From Akkermansiaceae bacterium (lineage in GTDB: Bacteria > Verrucomicrobiota > Verrucomicrobiia > Verrucomicrobiales > Akkermansiaceae), in NCBI GenBank assembly GCA_018676385.1, contig JABHEX010000221.1, positions 1-8,216 on the forward strand: 8,216 bases of DNA, written 5' to 3'. The stretch's first letter is position 1. Every line of letters starts with the position of its first letter. Shown piece after piece: positions 6,267 through 8,216 of this stretch. The position numbers and the translations under genes were made by a program. The notes under the pieces are model-generated. The model did no database searches and was not told the origin of the DNA. It worked only from the letters and a program-made list of their open reading frames with translations.

Positions 6267-6651
6267 GAACTTCCAAGTTGAAATCTGGTATTCGGACACG
6301 AACTTTCACCCCCGTTGCAGTCTCTCCAAAAAACGAACCGCTTGCCACCGCATCACCAGCAGCGATGTGGTAACTATTGTATGAGAAATCCTCACCAGGC
6401 TCAAGTAAAGGTGTCTCACCAACTACGCCATCTCCCTCAACTACGGTCACTCCGCACTCCTCGTCTTTGACGAGCCATTTACGCCCAGTGATGCTTATCC
6501 GCTCAGAGGATTCATTTATTATTGTGATGAAATACACGAATGGATGAGGCTTATCAGCAGGAGCATCTAGACTCGGCATATAGATCACGTCATTCACACA
6601 CACAGCCAACCCCTTGATTTCTTGATAATGATTTTCTGCACTGCTTGCCAT
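6253..6651 (-). CDS. apaG: ApaG-domain (DUF525) protein
   Basis: This gene encodes 132 residues from ATG 6651. An in-frame GTG at 6678 would add nine residues, but the ATG gives the length closest to the ApaG family (about 125). The fold is all beta. YFITIINESSERISITGRKWLV (40-61) matches the strand pair that is Y-I-I-N-x-S...L-x-R-x-W in ApaG. VVEGDGVVGETPLLEPGEDFSYNS (70-93) carries the conserved GxGVVGxxPxLxPGxxFxYxS signature. VRIPDFNLEVP (119-129) gives the usual IPxFxL ending. ApaG proteins have an immunoglobulin/fibronectin-like fold related to the F-box-associated domain, and their function is not established. In many proteobacteria apaG sits next to apaH and rsmA; here it follows a DUF6528-like gene after 82 nt instead. 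The start has no Shine-Dalgarno. Confidence 0.85.
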   Translation of the reverse strand: MASSAENHYQEIKGLAVCVNDVIYMPSLDAPADKPHPFVYFITIINESSERISITGRKWLVKDEECGVTVVEGDGVVGETPLLEPGEDFSYNSYHIAAGDAVASGSFFGETATGVKVRVRIPDFNLEVPNWA

Positions 6652-6733
6652 GTCTTTAGTTAAGCGATACCTGACCACTCGTGCAAGTTCCTAGCCTTTC
6701 AATATATAGCATTACAAAAAAAATCGTCTCGAA

Positions 6734-7660
6734 TCACCAAGGAAACCACCAACGCGCTTTGTAAATACGCGCTTTTGGTAATTCCCAAACCTTTGATTGG
6801 TCAAGTGTCTGGGGCCCCGTGCTATACCACTGTTCCGTTGCTTGAAGAACGAGAATAGGCCCTTTCACCCCTAGACGGCTGATACTCTTCACTTTTGGCA
6901 TCCCATGCTTATCCTTGAGTGCCTTGAAAGTTCTCGTCTTGCAGTCGAACCTCCAAAGATGATCCATATCAGAAACAAAATAAGCATCTTCTCCGGGAAT
7001 CCGCGTCAAATCATGCCCACCATGCCGTGGATATTTTTTGGATGCGTCCGTCACTGGCAAGTTGATCACAGCCTGCACACGTAGAGGTTTTTTGTTTTTA
7101 GGGTGATAGGAAAGACAAATAAGCTGCTTGCCGCCAAGCGCCCATAGCCTATTTATGCTGGCGTCCCACTCCACACCATGTGCATCTGGCAGTTTTAGCT
7201 TTTGCAAGATTTCACCCACTGCCGGATCCCAGAGCGATAGTGCATCACCATTGCTGGATGCTACAACGATTCGTCCATCAGGCAGGCGGTCAGCAGAATG
7301 AGGGCTACCACCTATGTAGACTGATGCGGTCACCTTTGCCTGCTTATAATCCACCAAAGCAGCACCCCCACCGGATGCAGTAACGATTACCTGGTTACCA
7401 TTGTGGACAGGTTTCGCTTCGTCGATATTACGAAACCAGCGCTTACGCTCCCCCATCAATCCCGCGTCTTTGAGAGGCGACCATGACCAAATGACCGCCT
7501 TGTCCTCAGACCAGTCCACGTTACTATCCATCAGCATCACACGACTCGACGCCTGTTCGCAAATCAGGATAGCTGATCCCAACCGCGGATCAGCATCCTC
7601 ACCCCATGCAAAAGTAAATTGAAACATCGCGAGGCAAAACAAGATCGTGTAACGTATCAT
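6734..7660 (-). CDS. Secreted beta-propeller-like protein (DUF6528-like)
   Basis: This gene encodes a complete 308-residue protein with an N-terminal signal peptide (about 1-20, MIRYTILFCLAMFQFTFA), so it acts outside the cytoplasm. The remainder has the rhythm of propeller blades: short hydrophobic strands ending in Gly/Asp turns, for example LPDGRIVVAS, INRLWALGG, GEDAYFVSD and GPILVLQA. The opening ILICEQASSRVMLMD (31-45) followed by VIWSWSP (56-62) is what I associate with the DUF6528 family; this assignment is from memory and not proven. Histidines recur at similar places in successive blades: SPHSAD (His121), DAHGVEWD (His161) and RHGGHDL (His213, His216). The C-terminus is strikingly aromatic (KARWWFPW), possibly a closing strand. 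The gene lies 46 nt downstream of an MFS transporter on the same strand, probably as a unit. No enzymatic function can be assigned; binding of a ligand or a lyase-type activity are possibilities. Confidence 0.75.
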   Translation of the reverse strand: MIRYTILFCLAMFQFTFAWGEDADPRLGSAILICEQASSRVMLMDSNVDWSEDKAVIWSWSPLKDAGLMGERKRWFRNIDEAKPVHNGNQVIVTASGGGAALVDYKQAKVTASVYIGGSPHSADRLPDGRIVVASSNGDALSLWDPAVGEILQKLKLPDAHGVEWDASINRLWALGGKQLICLSYHPKNKKPLRVQAVINLPVTDASKKYPRHGGHDLTRIPGEDAYFVSDMDHLWRFDCKTRTFKALKDKHGMPKVKSISRLGVKGPILVLQATEQWYSTGPQTLDQSKVWELPKARIYKARWWFPW

Positions 7661-7706
7661 GAAATTAGAAATATTTAGGTCAACCGAGGAAATTTAACAT
7701 ACGCAG

Positions 7707-8216
7707 CTAAGAAGATTTTTCTATCCCGGTATTACGGTAACAGCGCACAAAATAAATCGTGCACAACAGCACAGCAGCAGAAAGACCACCCCAAAAAACC
7801 ACCCAGTCGCCTGATGTATTCATCACCATTCTAAAATACCAACCACAAAGCAAACTTCCTAACAAAGCACCAATGCCCGTTAGGGTGGACAACAATGCTT
7901 GTGCCTGACCGCGCATTGCTGGCTTTACCTGCTTATCGACAAGCATTTGACCCGCAACATAAAAGAATGTGTAACATGGGCCATGCATCGCTATACCGAG
8001 CCAAACCCAGATCAAATAGCCAGTTCCACCGCCAAGAGCACAGAGCACGTAGCGCAACAAACCTATAACCAGAGCCACAACAAAAACCCTCTTGAGCTTC
8101 CCCCTCGCCATAAGCCCGCCAAGCATAAACATCGCAACAATTTCAGTGAGTTGCCCGAGCGTCATTGATGCGGCAGGATGCGTATCCCCCATGTCTTTGA
8201 GTAAGATCGGCGTACA
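7707..8216 (-). CDS. MFS transporter, nucleoside:H+ symporter-like, C-terminal part (cut by the window edge)
   Basis: The frame stays open to base 8216, so only the last 169 residues are present and the true start lies beyond the window. An internal Met at 8192 is not the start. About five hydrophobic helices are visible (window-edge numbering: 18-36, 42-60, 67-92, 104-125, 137-157), matching the C-terminal half of a 12-helix MFS protein. Recognisable family signatures are KDMGDTHPAASMTLGQLTEI (7-26), GIAMHGPCYTFFYVAGQMLVD (74-94) and RGQAQALLSTLTGIGALLGS (102-121). All resemble the Nuc_H_symport/NupG-like family, in which proton-driven uptake of nucleosides is known for the E. coli members. 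In this lineage relatives are often of unknown substrate. The protein ends in a short cytoplasmic tail (RCYRNTGIEKSS). It precedes the DUF6528-like gene by 46 nt. Confidence 0.85.
   Translation of the reverse strand, partial: CTPILLKDMGDTHPAASMTLGQLTEIVAMFMLGGLMARGKLKRVFVVALVIGLLRYVLCALGGGTGYLIWVWLGIAMHGPCYTFFYVAGQMLVDKQVKPAMRGQAQALLSTLTGIGALLGSLLCGWYFRMVMNTSGDWVVFWGGLSAAVLLCTIYFVRCYRNTGIEKSS

Noticed and set aside
6711..6736. Run of eight A/T (6716-6723) just after the DUF6528-like stop on the minus strand
   Set aside because: The only preceding hairpin is TCG-AGA-CGA with three base pairs, too weak for an intrinsic terminator. An AT-rich stretch nearby might be a promoter for apaG, but the -35 is poor.
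6753..6785. Short direct repeat around aaagcgcg near the 3' end of the propeller gene
   Set aside because: It lies in coding sequence and simply encodes two K-A-R triplets; no mobile or regulatory meaning is supported.
1..8216. Search for tRNA genes, CRISPR arrays, insertion sequences, phage or toxin-antitoxin genes
   Set aside because: No cloverleaf, regularly spaced repeats, transposase motifs or terminal inverted repeats were seen by eye.

Overview
The window looks like chromosomal DNA from a free-living Gram-negative bacterium, most likely of the Verrucomicrobiota (Rubritalea/Akkermansiaceae-like). This placement is an inference. It rests on the style of the proteins: small glycine-zipper lipoproteins, a cellulose-synthase-like GT2, a secreted DUF6528-type propeller and a protein with prepilin-like H-X9-[DN]G repeats. 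It also rests on the near-total absence of Shine-Dalgarno sequences. No rRNA, tRNA, mobile element or CRISPR array was seen.

Layout. (1) 23-327: a small glycine-zipper lipoprotein gene closed by a strong intrinsic terminator. (2) 328-505: an intergenic region with three inverted repeats, leading into an envelope pair. (3) 506-2667: a membrane-bound GT2 beta-glycosyltransferase, followed 38 nt later by a lipoprotein L,D-transpeptidase. (4) 2668-3147: rpsT (ribosomal protein S20) as a single gene with a candidate promoter and an intrinsic terminator. (5) 3234-6266: five co-directional genes with short gaps (15, 64, 23 and 12 nt). They encode a CxxC/CxxC zinc-ribbon protein, a GreA/GreB-like factor, an exported protein with two pilin-like repeats, a YqeY/GatB-like protein and IspD. 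(6) 6253-8216, minus strand: an ApaG-domain protein, a secreted DUF6528-like beta-propeller and the C-terminal part of an MFS (nucleoside:H+ symporter-like) transporter. Transcription on this strand runs transporter to propeller to apaG and converges on ispD with a 14-bp tail-to-tail overlap.

How the genes may work together. The GT2/L,D-transpeptidase pair probably serves the cell envelope: polysaccharide polymerisation or export, and peptidoglycan cross-linking or anchoring. rpsT, the GreA/B-like gene, yqeY and ispD are housekeeping functions of translation, transcription, possible tRNA amidation and isoprenoid synthesis. The transporter and propeller pair suggests uptake or sensing of a small organic solute. 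There is no obvious defence system or mobile cargo. The least-described items are the tandem-repeat exported protein (4006-5106), the zinc-ribbon/GreA-like gene pair, and the DUF6528-like propeller next to the transporter.
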